A stretch of 64,000 nt of DNA from Betaproteobacteria bacterium (GTDB lineage Bacteria > Pseudomonadota > Gammaproteobacteria > Burkholderiales > Casimicrobiaceae). The stretch covers positions 1 through 64,000 of the forward strand of contig JAOUIA010000006.1 in assembly GCA_029884335.1 (NCBI GenBank). The letters run 5' to 3'. The notes under the pieces were generated by a model that ran no database searches, had not been told where the DNA came from, and was given only the letters and a program-made list of their open reading frames with translations. This document shows, in pieces, positions 31,256 to 42,106 of the stretch (positions are counted from its first letter, which is position 1; each line of letters starts with the position of its first letter). The position numbers and the translations under genes are program-made.

Positions 31256-33355
31256 GTGACCGAAGCAACGTTCGCCTCCATCGGAGTGGCCAGCTATGCG
31301 GTCGCGGCCGCCGGCTGGCTGCTGCTCGCCGGCCGCGCGGCGACCGGGTTCGACGCGAGCCCGCGTCGCGCGCTCCTGCTCGGCGCGGCGCTGTCCACCG
31401 CAGCGTGGGCCGCGCTCGCCGCGTTCCACGTGCGCAGCGGCGCGTCGTGGGCGCTCGGCGGAGCGAACGCCGCCGACGTGCTGCGTTATGCGTGCTGGTT
31501 CGCTTTCGTGGCGACGTTGCTTCAAGGCGACGCCAAGGCCGGTGCGGCGTCCGGCGCCGTGCGCTGGCTCGCCTGGACGGCCGCCTCGCTCGCCGTTGCC
31601 GCGCTCGCGATGTTCGACGGCGTGCACCATCCGCGCGGGCTCCTCGAGGGCGACGCGCGCCCCGGCGCGGCCCTGAACGTCGGGCTCGCCGTCGCGGGCC
31701 TCGCGTTCGCCGAGCACCTGTATCGCCGCACGCACCCGCAGTCGCGCTGGCGCATCAAGCCGCTCGCAGCCGCGCTGGTGGCGACGTTCGGATTCGACCT
31801 CTACGTGTTTGCCGACGCGCTGCTGTTCGCCCGCGTCGATCCCGACGCCTGGGTGGCGCGCGGCGCGGCTCACGCGCTCGTCATTCCGCTGGTCGTCGCC
31901 GCGACGTCGCGCAGCGCCGGCTGGACGGCCGAGCTGCACCTGTCGCGCCAGGCGATCCTGCAGTCGTTCGCGCTGCTCTTCGCGGTGGGCCTGCTTCTCG
32001 CCATCGCGGCGGCGGGCTACCTCGTGCGCTACGTCGGCGGCGACTGGGGCCGCGTCATGCAGATCGTGGTCCTCTTCGCGGCGGTGGTGTTCGTCGTCGC
32101 GGCGGTGTCGTCGGGGAGCTTCCGCTCGTGGTTGCGCGTGTTCGCCGGCAAGCACTTGTTCCCCTATCGCTACGACTACCGCGAGGAGTGGCTGCGGTTC
32201 ACGCGCACGCTCGCATCCGACAGCGCGGTGGTCGGGATGCAGGAGCGCGCGATCCGCGCGCTCGCCGACCTGGTCGAGAGCACGGGCGGCGCGCTGTGGC
32301 TGGCCGACGAGCGCGGCGTCCTTCGCCCGGCGGCCCGGCTCAGCGCACCCACCGTCGACGGAACGCTCGCCCCCGACGCGCCGCTGCCCGCGTTTCTCGC
32401 CCGCACCGGCTGGATCGTGTCGCTGCCCGAGCTCGCGGCGCAGCCCGGGCGATACGCGGGGCTCGAAGTGCCCGAGTGGCTGCGCACGCTGCCCGGCGCG
32501 TGGCTGGTCGTCCCGCTGCCGGTGGGCAGCGACGTCGTCGGCTTCGTCGTGCTGCTCGACCCGCGCTCGCCGGTGGAGATCGACTGGGAGGTGCGCGACC
32601 TCCTGAAGGCGGCGGCGCGCGCGGCCGCGTCGTACCTGCAGCAGCTGCGCGCCACCGAAGCGCTGGTCGAGGCGCGCAAGTTCGACGCGTTCAACCGCAT
32701 GTCGGCGTTCGTCGTGCACGACCTCAAGCACCTCGTGGCGCAGCTCACGCTCATGCTGCGCAACGCGGAGCGCCACCGCGACAACCCCGAGTTCCAGCGC
32801 GACATGCTGCAGACGGTCGCCAACGTCGCCGGGCGCATGAATGCGCTGATGCTGCAGTTGCGCGCCGGGGGGGCGCCGGTGGAGCCGGCGGTCTACGTCG
32901 ACCTCGCGCAGCTCGCCCGCCGCGTCGCTGCCGCGAAGGCCGGCGCGGGCCGCGTCGAGCTCGCTCTCGAAGCGGGCGCGGCGGCGCTGTGCCACGAGGC
33001 GCGGATCGAGCACGTGATCGGCCACCTGCTGCAGAACGCGCTCGACGCGACGCAAGGCGGCGGCGCGGTGCGGCTTGCGGTGCGCCGCGATGGCGCCCAC
33101 GCCGTCGTCGAGGTCGAGGACGGCGGCGTGGGAATGACCGCGGACTTCGTGCGCGAGCGCCTGTTCAAGCCGTTCGAGACGACCAAGCCTGCGGGGATGG
33201 GCATCGGCGTCTACGAGAGCCGGCAGTACGTCGCGTCGCTGGGCGGGAGCGTCGAGGTCGACAGCGTCGAGGGGCGCGGGACGCGCGTCGCCGTCCGACT
33301 GCCTGCCGCCGACTCGGCGGCGGCGCAGCCGCGGCGAGTGGAGCAGGTGGCGTGA
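31256..33355 (+). CDS. prsK: XrtA/PEP-CTERM system histidine kinase PrsK
   Basis: A 699-residue membrane histidine kinase. The N-terminal half holds about nine to ten TM helices (residues 5-300, including FALLFAVGLLLAIAAAGYLV), then a GAF-like domain (about 320-460). The dimerisation box FVVHDLKHLVAQLTLMLRN contains the phosphoacceptor His, the HATPase domain has LLQNALDAT (N box), VEVEDGGVGMT (G1) and GMGIGVYESRQYV (G2). This is the PrsK architecture. It partners with the response regulator 93 bp downstream and is thought to control exosortase/EPS-linked gene expression. GTG 31256 is chosen; an in-frame TTG at 31238 would add six residues. Confidence 0.92.
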   Translation: MTEATFASIGVASYAVAAAGWLLLAGRAATGFDASPRRALLLGAALSTAAWAALAAFHVRSGASWALGGANAADVLRYACWFAFVATLLQGDAKAGAASGAVRWLAWTAASLAVAALAMFDGVHHPRGLLEGDARPGAALNVGLAVAGLAFAEHLYRRTHPQSRWRIKPLAAALVATFGFDLYVFADALLFARVDPDAWVARGAAHALVIPLVVAATSRSAGWTAELHLSRQAILQSFALLFAVGLLLAIAAAGYLVRYVGGDWGRVMQIVVLFAAVVFVVAAVSSGSFRSWLRVFAGKHLFPYRYDYREEWLRFTRTLASDSAVVGMQERAIRALADLVESTGGALWLADERGVLRPAARLSAPTVDGTLAPDAPLPAFLARTGWIVSLPELAAQPGRYAGLEVPEWLRTLPGAWLVVPLPVGSDVVGFVVLLDPRSPVEIDWEVRDLLKAAARAAASYLQQLRATEALVEARKFDAFNRMSAFVVHDLKHLVAQLTLMLRNAERHRDNPEFQRDMLQTVANVAGRMNALMLQLRAGGAPVEPAVYVDLAQLARRVAAAKAGAGRVELALEAGAAALCHEARIEHVIGHLLQNALDATQGGGAVRLAVRRDGAHAVVEVEDGGVGMTADFVRERLFKPFETTKPAGMGIGVYESRQYVASLGGSVEVDSVEGRGTRVAVRLPAADSAAAQPRRVEQVA

Positions 33356-33448
33356 GCCCGCAGGACCGCCCCGAGGGCGAGCAAGCCCCGCAGCGCGTAG
33401 CGCGGAGGGTAGTCCGATGAACCGTCGTCCGCACCGGGAGGCCGCTGC

Positions 33449-34795
33449 ATGGCGGACGCGCGCAAGCCGCTGCTGATCGTCGAGGACGACCCTGCGCTGC
33501 GCAAGCAGATGCAGTGGGCGTTCGACGCCTACGAGACCGTCGTCGCCGGCGACCGGCCAGGCGCGATTGCCGCGCTGCGCCGCCACGAGCCGGCGGTGGT
33601 GACGATGGACCTCGGCCTGCCGCCGCGGCCCAACGACGCCAGCGAGGGCCTCGCGCTGCTGGAGGAGATGCACGCGCTGGCGCCCGCCACCAAGGTCATC
33701 GTGCTGACCGGACAGGAGGATCGCGCGCACGCGCTGCGCGCCATCGCGCTCGACGCCTACGACTTCTGCACCAAGCCGTTCGAGCCGGAGGTGCTCGGCC
33801 ACGCGATCGCGCGCGCGTACCGGCTCTACGAGCTGCAGGCGGAGAACGCGCGGCTGCAGGCGTCGTTGCCGGCGCGCTCGATGGCGGGCCTCGTCACGCT
33901 CGATCCGGGCATGCAGCGCGTGTGCCGCACCGTAGAGAAAGTGGCGCCGACGTCGGCGACCGTGCTGGTGATCGGCGAGTCCGGCACCGGCAAGGAGCTG
34001 CTCGCGCGCGCGCTGCACGAGCAGTCGCAGCGTGCGGGCGCCGGCTTCGTGGCGATCAACTGCGCGGCGATGCCGGAGAGCGTGCTGGAGGCCGAACTGT
34101 TCGGCTACGAGAAGGGCGCGGTCGCCGGCGCCGTGCAGCCGGCGCCGGGCAGGATCGAACTCGCGCACGGCGGCACGCTGTTCCTCGACGAGGTCGGCGA
34201 CCTGCCGCCCGCGCTGCAGGCGAAGCTGCTGCGCGTGCTGCAGGACCGCGCGCTCGAGCGCCTCGGGTCGCGCAAGGAGACCGCCGTCGACGTGCGCGTC
34301 GTGTGCGCCACCCGGCAGGGCCTCAAGGAGCGCATCGCCGCCGGAGGGTTCCGCGAGGACCTCTACTATCGGCTCGCCGAGATCGTGGTCGAGGTGCCGC
34401 CGCTGCGGACTCGGCACGGCGACGCCGCGCTGCTGGCGCACGCGCTGCTGCGGCGCTTTGCCGCGGAGCACCGCCGCGGCACGATGACGCTGATGCCGGA
34501 CGCGATCGCGGCGATCGAGGGCCACGCGTGGCCGGGCAACGTCCGCGAACTGGAGAACGCAATCAAGCGCGCGGTCATCATCGCGGACGGGCCGACGGTC
34601 TCGGGCGCCGACCTCGGCCTCGTTCACGCGCCGAGCGAGGCGCTCAACCTGCGCGAAGTGCGCGAGGCGGCGGAACGCGAGGCTGTACCGCGCGCCCTCG
34701 GCCGCGCCAACGGCAACCTGACCCGCGCCGCCGAGATGCTCGGCGTTTCGCGCCCGACGCTGTACGATCTCATCCACCGCTTCGGACTGAAGTGA
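33449..34795 (+). CDS. prsR: PEP-CTERM-box response regulator PrsR (sigma-54 activator family) with altered GAFTGA loop
   Basis: A 448-residue NtrC-type regulator with a receiver domain (Asp13/14, phosphoacceptor Asp54 in VVTMDLGLP), a AAA+ domain with Walker A GESGTGKELLARAL, Walker B GGTLFLDEVGDLP, and a C-terminal Fis-type helix-turn-helix (NLTRAAEMLGVSRPTLYDL). The loop that contacts sigma-54, normally GAFTGA, here reads GAVAGA (residues 223-228). The Thr of this loop is important for open-complex formation in NtrC and PspF, so this protein may not activate sigma-54 promoters in the usual way. All other family features are intact. It is encoded after prsK. Confidence 0.93.
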   Translation: MADARKPLLIVEDDPALRKQMQWAFDAYETVVAGDRPGAIAALRRHEPAVVTMDLGLPPRPNDASEGLALLEEMHALAPATKVIVLTGQEDRAHALRAIALDAYDFCTKPFEPEVLGHAIARAYRLYELQAENARLQASLPARSMAGLVTLDPGMQRVCRTVEKVAPTSATVLVIGESGTGKELLARALHEQSQRAGAGFVAINCAAMPESVLEAELFGYEKGAVAGAVQPAPGRIELAHGGTLFLDEVGDLPPALQAKLLRVLQDRALERLGSRKETAVDVRVVCATRQGLKERIAAGGFREDLYYRLAEIVVEVPPLRTRHGDAALLAHALLRRFAAEHRRGTMTLMPDAIAAIEGHAWPGNVRELENAIKRAVIIADGPTVSGADLGLVHAPSEALNLREVREAAEREAVPRALGRANGNLTRAAEMLGVSRPTLYDLIHRFGLK

Positions 34796-34826
34796 CCGCG
34801 CGCCCGGCCGGCGCGCCAGCCTTGAA

Positions 34827-36169
<1,343 letters not shown>

Positions 36170-36173
<4 letters not shown>

Positions 36174-37249
36174 CGGTGGCGCGCATCGACGTCCCCGCGG
36201 CGCTCGCGGCGGCGCGGCGCGAGCTTGCCGCGAACCCGCGGCGCTGGCTCGTCACCGGGTCGGCGGGCTTCATCGGCTCCCACCTCGTCGAGAACCTCCT
36301 GAAGCTGGGCCAGACCGTGGTCGGCCTCGACAACTTCGCCACCGGCCACCGCCGCAACCTCGACGAGGTGCGGCGCAACGTCGGCGAGGCCGCGTGGCGA
36401 CGCCACGCGTTCATCGAGGGCGACATCGTCGATCGCGTCACGTGCGCCCGCGCGTGCCACGGCGTGGACGTCGTGCTGCACCAGGCGGCGCTGGGCTCCG
36501 TGCCGCGGTCGATCGCCGATCCGATCGCCACGCACGCCGCCAACGTCACCGGTTTCCTCAACGTGCTGGTCGCCGCGCGGGATGCCGGCGTGGCCCGCTT
36601 CGTCTACGCCGCGTCGAGCTCGACCTACGGCGACCACCCGGGGCTGCCGAAGGTCGAGGACGCGATCGGCCGCCCGCTGTCGCCCTACGCGGTCACCAAG
36701 TACGTCGACGAGCTCTACGCCGAGGTGTTCGGCCGCTGCTACGGGCTGGCGACTATCGGGCTGCGCTACTTCAACGTGTTCGGCCCGCGCCAGGACCCGG
36801 ACGGCGCCTACGCGGCGGTGATCCCGCGCTGGGCGGCGCGGCTGCTCGCGGGCCGCGCGGTCAGCATCAACGGCGATGGCGAGACGACGCGCGACTTCTG
36901 CTACGTCGACAACGTCGTGCAGGCCAACCTGCTCGCCGCGACGACGGAGCGACCCGAGGCGCAGGGTGAGGTGTTCAACGTCGCCGTCGGCGGTCGGCTG
37001 TCGCTCAACGCGCTGCACGCCACGCTCTCCGGCCTCGTGCAAGGACTGCGGCCCGGCAGCGTCATGCCGCCGCCGCACTACCGCGCGTTCCGCGAGGGCG
37101 ACGTGCGCCACTCGCAGGCCGACATCGGCAAGATCGCGCGCGTGCTGGGCTACGCGCCCACGCACGACCTGCGCGCCGGGCTCGCCGCGTCGCTGCCGTG
37201 GTACGACGCGAACGCGGAGCGCGAGGTCGAGAGGGCGGCGGACGACTGA
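36170..37249 (+). CDS. wbpP: UDP-N-acetylhexosamine / UDP-GlcNAcA C4-epimerase (WbpP/TviC-like)
   Basis: A 359-residue extended short-chain dehydrogenase. It has the NAD motif [19 protein letters not shown] (about residues 24-42), [28 protein letters not shown] as in WbpP, the catalytic SSSTYG and YAVTKY (Tyr-x-x-x-Lys), and [21 protein letters not shown]. WbpP/TviC act on N-acetylated UDP-hexoses and their uronic acids. The GTG at 36170 overlaps the dehydrogenase stop; a second GTG at 36176 is possible. It is the last gene of the visible EPS block, followed by a terminator. Confidence 0.92.
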
Positions 37250-37290
37250 GCGGCCGTCGCAGCGCGGCAGCGGGCATCATCGCCAACGAA

Positions 37291-37313
37291 AACGCCCCGG
37301 CCAGCGGGGCGTT
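37291..37313. terminator. Bidirectional stem-loop terminator between wbpP and tRNA-Pro
   Basis: AACGCCCC (37291-37298), a 7-nt loop, and GGGGCGTT (37306-37313). On the minus strand the stem is followed by TTCG and T-rich sequence, fitting termination of the tRNA transcript; it also lies 41 bp after the epimerase stop. Confidence 0.75.
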
Positions 37314-37326
37314 CGCGTGCATCGAT

Positions 37327-37403
37327 TGGTCGGGGTGAGAGGATTTGAACCTCCGGCCTCTACGTCCCGAACGTAGCGCTCTACCAGGCTAAGCTACACC
37401 CCG
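37327..37403 (-). tRNA. tRNA-Pro (anticodon CGG)
   Basis: Read on the minus strand, a 77-nt cloverleaf has acceptor arms CGGGGTG / CACCCCG with encoded CCA, a D-arm with AGCCTGGTAGAGC, an anticodon stem CTACG/CGTAG with loop TTCGGGA (anticodon CGG), and a T-arm with GGTTCAAATCC. The terminator at 37291-37313 follows it. Confidence 0.97.
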
Positions 37404-37442
37404 CGGGACTGCTTTCGCGCTGCGCGTGCCTCGGATGCGACT

Positions 37443-38414
37443 CTAGAAGGCCCGGTCGGCGGCGAAAGACGCCAATTCTAGCAGCTTTTCCGCGTGCGTC
37501 GTCGGCTCGACGCCGGCGAGGCACTCGCGGGCGAGGCGGCCCTGCTCGACGGCGCGCTCGCGGGCGTAGGCAAGTGCCCCCGTGCGCTGCAGGATCTCCA
37601 CGACCGGGCGGAAGTCGGTGAGGCGGCCGCCGCCTTCGACTGCGTGCCGGATCGTCGCCGCGTCGTCGGCGCTGCCGCTGGCGACGGCGCGAATCAGGGG
37701 AAGCGTCATCTTGCCCTCGGCGAGGTCGTCGCCGAGGTTCTTGCCGATCGCGGCGGCGTCGCCCGAGTAGTCGAGCACGTCGTCCATGATCTGAAATGCG
37801 GTCCCGAGGTGCATGCCGTAGCGGGCGAACGCAGCCACGCGCTCGGGCGTCGCGTTGCCGAGGACCGCGCCGAGCTGCGCCGCGGCCTCGAACAGCTTGG
37901 CGGTCTTGCGCTGGATCACTTCGAGATACGCCGACTCGTCGACGCCCGCGCGCCCCGAGTTCATGAGCTGCAGCACCTCGCCCTCGGCGATCACGTTGGT
38001 CGCGTCGGAAACGATCTTGAGCACGGCGGGCCTGCCCACGCCGACGAGCAGCTGGAAGGCGCGCGAGTGCAGGAAGTCGCCGACCAGCACCGATGGTGCG
38101 TTGCCGAACGTCGCGTTGGCGGTCGCGCGCCCGCGCCGCAGCGACGACTCGTCGACGACGTCGTCGTGCAGCAGCGTGGCCGTGTGGATCATCTCCAGCA
38201 CGGCGGCGAGCAGGTAGTGCTCGCGCCCGCTGTAGCCGGTCGCCCCGGCCGTCAGCAGCAGCAGCGCCGGCCGCAGCCGCTTCCCGCCGCCGCCGATGAT
38301 GTAGTCGGCGACCTGGCGGACGAGGGCGACGTCGGAGTCGAGCGAGGCGCGCAGCTCGCGGTCGACCTCGGCCATGCCGGGGCCGATCACGGGCTTGAGG
38401 AAGTCGAGCGTCAC
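37443..38414 (-). CDS. ispB: Octaprenyl/polyprenyl diphosphate synthase
   Basis: Makes the isoprenoid side chain of ubiquinone. It contains both Asp-rich motifs, LLHDDVVDESSLRRGRA (first, DDxxD) and FQIMDDVLDYSG (second), GGGGKRLRPALLLL near the N-terminus, and AEGEVLQLMN. GTG 38414 gives 323 residues, the length of E. coli IspB, and starts where homologues start (VTLDFLKPVIGPGM). An in-frame ATG at 38531 would add 39 low-complexity residues. It is divergent from rplU, the conserved arrangement. Confidence 0.95.
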   Translation of the reverse strand: MTLDFLKPVIGPGMAEVDRELRASLDSDVALVRQVADYIIGGGGKRLRPALLLLTAGATGYSGREHYLLAAVLEMIHTATLLHDDVVDESSLRRGRATANATFGNAPSVLVGDFLHSRAFQLLVGVGRPAVLKIVSDATNVIAEGEVLQLMNSGRAGVDESAYLEVIQRKTAKLFEAAAQLGAVLGNATPERVAAFARYGMHLGTAFQIMDDVLDYSGDAAAIGKNLGDDLAEGKMTLPLIRAVASGSADDAATIRHAVEGGGRLTDFRPVVEILQRTGALAYARERAVEQGRLARECLAGVEPTTHAEKLLELASFAADRAF

Positions 38415-38558
38415 GGGGGCGGCGTCCGGTCGGGGCCGGGCGGCAGCGGAGGCGCGGGAAAGCGCCAGCCGCCCTCGCGGGCCTGCGTCCGCGGGGGATT
38501 CTAGCGGAAGGGGGTCGGTGGTCTTGTCCATGCCGCTAGCGGGATCGGAGGCCGGGTT

Positions 38559-38588
38559 TTGACAGCCTGGCCGGAAATGCGTTATTAT
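38559..38588 (+). promoter_or_regulatory. Sigma-70 promoter of rplU-rpmA
   Basis: TTGACA (38559-38564), an 18-bp spacer, TATTAT (38583-38588). This is the best housekeeping promoter in the window. The transcript would start near 38595, leaving a leader of about 90 nt before rplU, room for autoregulatory structure. Confidence 0.85.
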
Positions 38589-38686
38589 TCAAAACTTTTC
38601 CGGGCTCGCGCGAGCCTGCCGGCGGATCGGGCGGGCGTTGGGCGCGAGGCGAAGTCTGACACATTGCAAACGAAGCGGAGTCTTCC

Positions 38687-38998
38687 ATGTACGCGGTCGT
38701 GAAAACCGGAGGCAAGCAGTACAGGGTCGCCCCCGGCGAGAAGCTCAAGGTCGAGACGCTGCCGGCTGACGTGGGCGCGGAAGTCGTCCTCGACAAGGTG
38801 CTGATGGTCGGCGACGGCGACAGCGTGCGCCTCGGCAAGCCCGTGGTGTCCGGTGCGGCGGTCAAGGCGACCGTCGTCGCGCACGGTCGCCACGACAAGG
38901 TCCGGATCTTCAAGATGCGCCGGCGCAAGCACTACCAGAAGCACCAGGGGCACCGGCAGAACTACACCGAGCTGCGCATCGACAGCATCGTCGGCTGA
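38687..38998 (+). CDS. rplU: 50S ribosomal protein L21
   Basis: A 103-residue protein opening [20 protein letters not shown] with the C-terminal signature [19 protein letters not shown], both diagnostic for bL21. Length equals E. coli L21 (103). GGAG lies 6-9 nt before the ATG. It is followed by rpmA after 19 bp in the usual operon; obgE, which commonly follows, is not present here because a terminator and repeats intervene. Confidence 0.99.
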   Translation: MYAVVKTGGKQYRVAPGEKLKVETLPADVGAEVVLDKVLMVGDGDSVRLGKPVVSGAAVKATVVAHGRHDKVRIFKMRRRKHYQKHQGHRQNYTELRIDSIVG

Positions 38999-39017
38999 CG
39001 CGGCGGGACTTCACACC

Positions 39018-39293
39018 ATGGCACACAAGAAAGCAGGCGGCAGCTCACGCAACGGCCGCGACTCGCAGGCGAAGCGGCTCGGCGTCAAGGTCTACGGTGG
39101 CGAGACGATCCGCGCGGGCGGCATCATCGTGCGCCAGCGCGGCACGCGGCTGCACGCCGGCGTGAACGTCGGTACCGGCAAGGACCACACGCTGTTCGCG
39201 CTCTGCGACGGCAACGTGAAGTTCGTCACGCGCGGGCCCAAGGGCGACAAGTTCGCCGACGTCGTGCCCGCTGCGACCGCGACGACGGCGTAG
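39018..39293 (+). CDS. rpmA: 50S ribosomal protein L27
   Basis: A 91-residue bL27 starting [20 protein letters not shown], whose flexible N-terminus reaches the peptidyl-transferase centre, then [23 protein letters not shown] in two overlapping family blocks and HTLFALCDG. It ends the rplU operon at a strong terminator. Confidence 0.99.
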   Translation: MAHKKAGGSSRNGRDSQAKRLGVKVYGGETIRAGGIIVRQRGTRLHAGVNVGTGKDHTLFALCDGNVKFVTRGPKGDKFADVVPAATATTA

Positions 39294-39316
39294 CCGCCCG
39301 AAGCGAAGCTATCCCG

Positions 39317-39350
39317 CGCCCCGCGGCGCCTCACGGCCCGCGGGGCGTTT
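39317..39350 (+). terminator. Rho-independent terminator after rpmA
   Basis: CGCCCCGCG (39317-39325) pairs with CGCGGGGCG (39339-39347) across a 13-nt loop, followed by TTT. It lies 23 bp after the rpmA stop. Confidence 0.8.
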
Positions 39351-39360
39351 CCATTGCGTC

Positions 39361-39587
39361 ACGCGGCCGCCTCCTCCTTGGACGGCCAGCAGGGTGCAAG
39401 GCGTCGGCGTGTCGGCGTCCAGCCGCGATGAGCCTTGCCGTCGATCCCCACGCTGCGCGTGGGGCGATCGTCGAGGCGGAGCAGGGGCCCCGCTTGCGGG
39501 GATGCGACCCGAGACGATTGCTTGGGGCCGCGAAACAGCCTCGTGGACCTCCGGAACAGTCCATCGCGGCCCCTCGCCAGAGGGCTC
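39361..39587. repeat. Dispersed repeat, copy A (interrupted)
   Basis: Starts ACGCGGCCGCCTCC and carries TCCTTGGAC, GGCGTCGGCGTGTCGGCGTC, GATGAGCCTTGCCGTCGATC and CCACGCTGCGCGTGGGG. At 39465 it is broken by about 105 bp of other sequence before resuming as CCCCTCGCCAGAGGGCTCACGCGG at 39571. Copy B follows directly. No gene is supported between the rpmA terminator and trpB2. Confidence 0.75.
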
Positions 39588-39712
39588 ACGCGGCCGCCTC
39601 CTTGGACCGCCTGCGCGGTTCGCGGCGTCGGCGTGTCGGCGTCCAGCCGCGATGAGCCTTGCCGTCGATCCCCACGCTGCGCGTGGGGCCCCTCGCCGGA
39701 GGGCTCACGCGG
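39588..39712. repeat. Dispersed repeat, copy B (intact), containing the trpB2 stop codon
   Basis: Nearly identical to copy A without the 105-bp interruption: TCCTTGGAC, GCGTCGGCGTGTCGGCGTCC, AGCCGCGATGAGCCTTGCCG, CCACGCTGCGCGTGGGG, then CCCCTCGCCGGAGGGCTCACGCGG. The TGA stop of trpB2 (39705-39707) lies within its last block. A diverged copy is at 25261-25380. Confidence 0.8.
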
Positions 39713-41069
39713 CTACAGCCGGCAGCCCCGCGAGCGCCATGGCCAGCTCGCCCTCGTCGTAGTCGAGGTCCTTGAGCTTGCCGCCGAAGTAGTCGATGTA
39801 GGCCTGCATGTCGAAGTGGCCGTGGCCGCAGAGGTTGAACAGGATCGCCTGCGAGCGGCCCTCCTCGCGGCAGCGGATCGCCTCGTCGATCGCGCCCTTC
39901 ACCGCGTGGTTCGCCTCCGGCGCGGGCACGATGCCCTCGGCGCGCGCGAACGTCACGCCGGCCTCGAACACCTTCGTCTGGTGGTAGGCGCGCGCCTCGA
40001 TGAGCCCAAGTTCCTTGAGGTGCGACACCATCGGCGCCATGCCGTGGTAGCGCAGGCCCCCGGCGTGGAAGCCGGGCGGCGTGAACGTGGAACCCAGCGT
40101 GTGCATCTTGGTGAGCGGGGTCAGGTGGCCCGTGTCGCCGAAGTCGTACGCGTACGTCCCGCGCGTGAGGCTCGGGCAGGCCGCAGGCTCGATGGCGACG
40201 ATGCGCATCTTCTTTCCGCCCCGCAGTTGCTGGCCGAGGAACGGGAACACGATGCCGGCGAAGTTCGAGCCGCCGCCGGTGCAGCCGACGATGACGTCGG
40301 GCGAGTCGTCCGCCAGCGCCATCTGCTCGATCGCCTCGAGGCCGATCACCGTCTGGTGCAGCAGCACGTGGTTGAGCACCGAGCCCAGCGCGTACTTCGT
40401 GTCGTCGCGCTGCGCTGCGACTTCCACCGCCTCGGAGATCGCGATGCCGAGGCTGCCCGGGTGGTCGGCGCGCTGCGCGAGGATCGCGCGGCCCGAGGCG
40501 GTCTCCTTGGACGGCGAGGGCGTGCAGCGCGCGCCGTAGGTCTCCATCAGCGCGCGACGGTACGGCTTCTGGTCGTAGGAGACGCGCACCATGAACACCT
40601 GCACCTCGAGGCCGAAGAGGGCGCCTGCGAACGCGAGCGAGCTGCCCCACTGGCCGGCGCCGGTCTCGGTGGAAAGGCGCTTCACGCCCGCTTCCTTGTT
40701 GTAGAACGCCTGCGCGACCGCGGTGTTCGGCTTGTGGCTGCCGGCCGGCGAGACGCCCTCGTACTTGTAGTAGATGCGCGCCGGCGTCTGCAGCGCCTTC
40801 TCCAGCCGCCGCGCGCGGAACAGCGGGGTCACGCGCCACTGCCGGTAGACGTCGCGCACCGGGCCGGGGATCTCGACCTCGCGCTCCGTCGTCACTTCCT
40901 GCTGGATGAGCGCCATCGGGAACAGCGGCGCAAGGTCGTCCGGCCCCACGGGCTTGTGCGTGCCCGGGTGCAGCACCGGTGGCAGCGGCTTCGGCAGGTC
41001 GGCCTGCAGGTTGTACCAGGCCTTCGGGATGCGGGATTCGTCGAGCAGGTACTTCACCGAGTCGGTCAT
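39705..41069 (-). CDS. TrpB2-type tryptophan synthase beta-like PLP enzyme
   Basis: A 454-residue fold-type II PLP enzyme. The TrpB2 subgroup is longer than canonical TrpB (about 400) and lacks the TrpA-contact features. It has [20 protein letters not shown], the PLP Lys in [30 protein letters not shown], the phosphate-binding [12 protein letters not shown], and [18 protein letters not shown] near the end. TrpB2 enzymes can make Trp from indole and serine or salvage indole; the true substrate is unclear. No trpA or other trp gene is adjacent. It is the distal gene after lptF-lptG-TPR on the minus strand, and its stop is embedded in a repeat. Confidence 0.92.
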   Translation of the reverse strand: MTDSVKYLLDESRIPKAWYNLQADLPKPLPPVLHPGTHKPVGPDDLAPLFPMALIQQEVTTEREVEIPGPVRDVYRQWRVTPLFRARRLEKALQTPARIYYKYEGVSPAGSHKPNTAVAQAFYNKEAGVKRLSTETGAGQWGSSLAFAGALFGLEVQVFMVRVSYDQKPYRRALMETYGARCTPSPSKETASGRAILAQRADHPGSLGIAISEAVEVAAQRDDTKYALGSVLNHVLLHQTVIGLEAIEQMALADDSPDVIVGCTGGGSNFAGIVFPFLGQQLRGGKKMRIVAIEPAACPSLTRGTYAYDFGDTGHLTPLTKMHTLGSTFTPPGFHAGGLRYHGMAPMVSHLKELGLIEARAYHQTKVFEAGVTFARAEGIVPAPEANHAVKGAIDEAIRCREEGRSQAILFNLCGHGHFDMQAYIDYFGGKLKDLDYDEGELAMALAGLPAVAA

Positions 41070-41130
41070 CGTGGGCTCCGGGCGTTGCGCGCGGACGCGC
41101 TGGAATTCGGGGACGAGTGTAGCGTGCGGC

Positions 41131-42036
41131 TCAACCGGCGGCGTCGAAGTCGGAGAGCGCGGCGTCGCACCACGAGCGCAGGTCGGCAGGCACCTCGGCC
41201 ATCAGAGCGACCATCCTCGCCCGCTGCGCGGCAGCCGATGCGGCGTCGCCGCCGGCGCGGTGCGCCCACGCCAGCGCCTCGTGCGCGTAGAAGCGCTCGA
41301 ACGCGTCGGCCTCGGGCTCGCCGGCGTGCGCGTCGATCGTCGCCAGGCAAGCTTGCGCGTGGGCCAGCGCCAGCGCCGCATCGCCCGCGATGGCGTGGCA
41401 GCGTGCGAGCTGGTGGTCGGCGCGCTCGGCGTTCACCCACGTTCCCGCCGACACCCAGAGGTCGCGCGAAGCGGACGCGGCGGCCAGCATCAGGGCATCG
41501 CGGGCGGCATCGCCGCGCGGGCCTTCGCGCAGGTCGGCGGCGAGGTTGTTGCAAGTGGCGGCGAGCCCGCGGCGCGCGGACGCGTCCGGATGCGACAGGG
41601 CGGCGGGCGCCTCCGCGCGCAGCATGGCGAGCGCGTCGCCTGCGCGGCCGCGCGCGATCCAGGCGCTCCACAGGCTCTGCAGCGCGCGCCAGCGGACTCC
41701 TTCGGGGGGGGCCGGCACCGCGCGGCCGGAGAGCGTGTCGATCACCCAGCGCGCTCGCTGCAGCGCCGCCTGCGTTTCCGCCGCTGCGAGCGTGGCGGCG
41801 GGCAGGGAAGCGAGGAAGCGCTCCAGGCCTTCGGCGTCGGCGAGGTGCGCAATCCACACGTGCTCGGCGAGGACGATCGCGCCGGCGCTGTCGGCGTCGG
41901 CACGCAGCGCGGCGGCGCGCCCGGCGAGCGCGGCGGCGACCTCGCGCGGGCGCTGCGCGTGCGCGTCCCACGCGAGCGACACGAACGTGGCGAGGTCGGC
42001 GGCGGAGGCGAGGCTTGCGGACTCGGGAGCAGTCAT
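41131..42036 (-). CDS. Uncharacterised Ala-rich helical-repeat (TPR-like) protein
   Basis: A 301-residue protein with no signal peptide, almost entirely alpha-helical and Ala-rich. It has repeated helical pairs such as [40 protein letters not shown] and [20 protein letters not shown], whose Trp/Ala/Gly spacing resembles TPR repeats. It starts at ATG 42036 (GTG/ATG 42060 would add eight residues). It lies between lptG and trpB2 on the same strand with gaps of 70 and 61 bp, so co-transcription is plausible. No function can be assigned; a protein-interaction scaffold is the most that can be inferred. Confidence 0.72.
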   Translation of the reverse strand: MTAPESASLASAADLATFVSLAWDAHAQRPREVAAALAGRAAALRADADSAGAIVLAEHVWIAHLADAEGLERFLASLPAATLAAAETQAALQRARWVIDTLSGRAVPAPPEGVRWRALQSLWSAWIARGRAGDALAMLRAEAPAALSHPDASARRGLAATCNNLAADLREGPRGDAARDALMLAAASASRDLWVSAGTWVNAERADHQLARCHAIAGDAALALAHAQACLATIDAHAGEPEADAFERFYAHEALAWAHRAGGDAASAAAQRARMVALMAEVPADLRSWCDAALSDFDAAG

Positions 42037-42106
42037 GGTGCGGTCTCCATGGCGATCCATTGTCTCCCGTCGCCTGCGTCGCTGGGAGCGGGTCGGGGTG
42101 CCGGCA

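Noticed and set aside
37250-37326. Integration site (attachment site) next to tRNA-Pro
   Set aside because: No integrase, no direct repeat of the tRNA 3' end and no foreign-looking sequence was found beside the tRNA gene.
39361-39704. Short open frames between rpmA and trpB2
   Set aside because: They fall entirely in tandem dispersed repeats, and their translations repeat each other.
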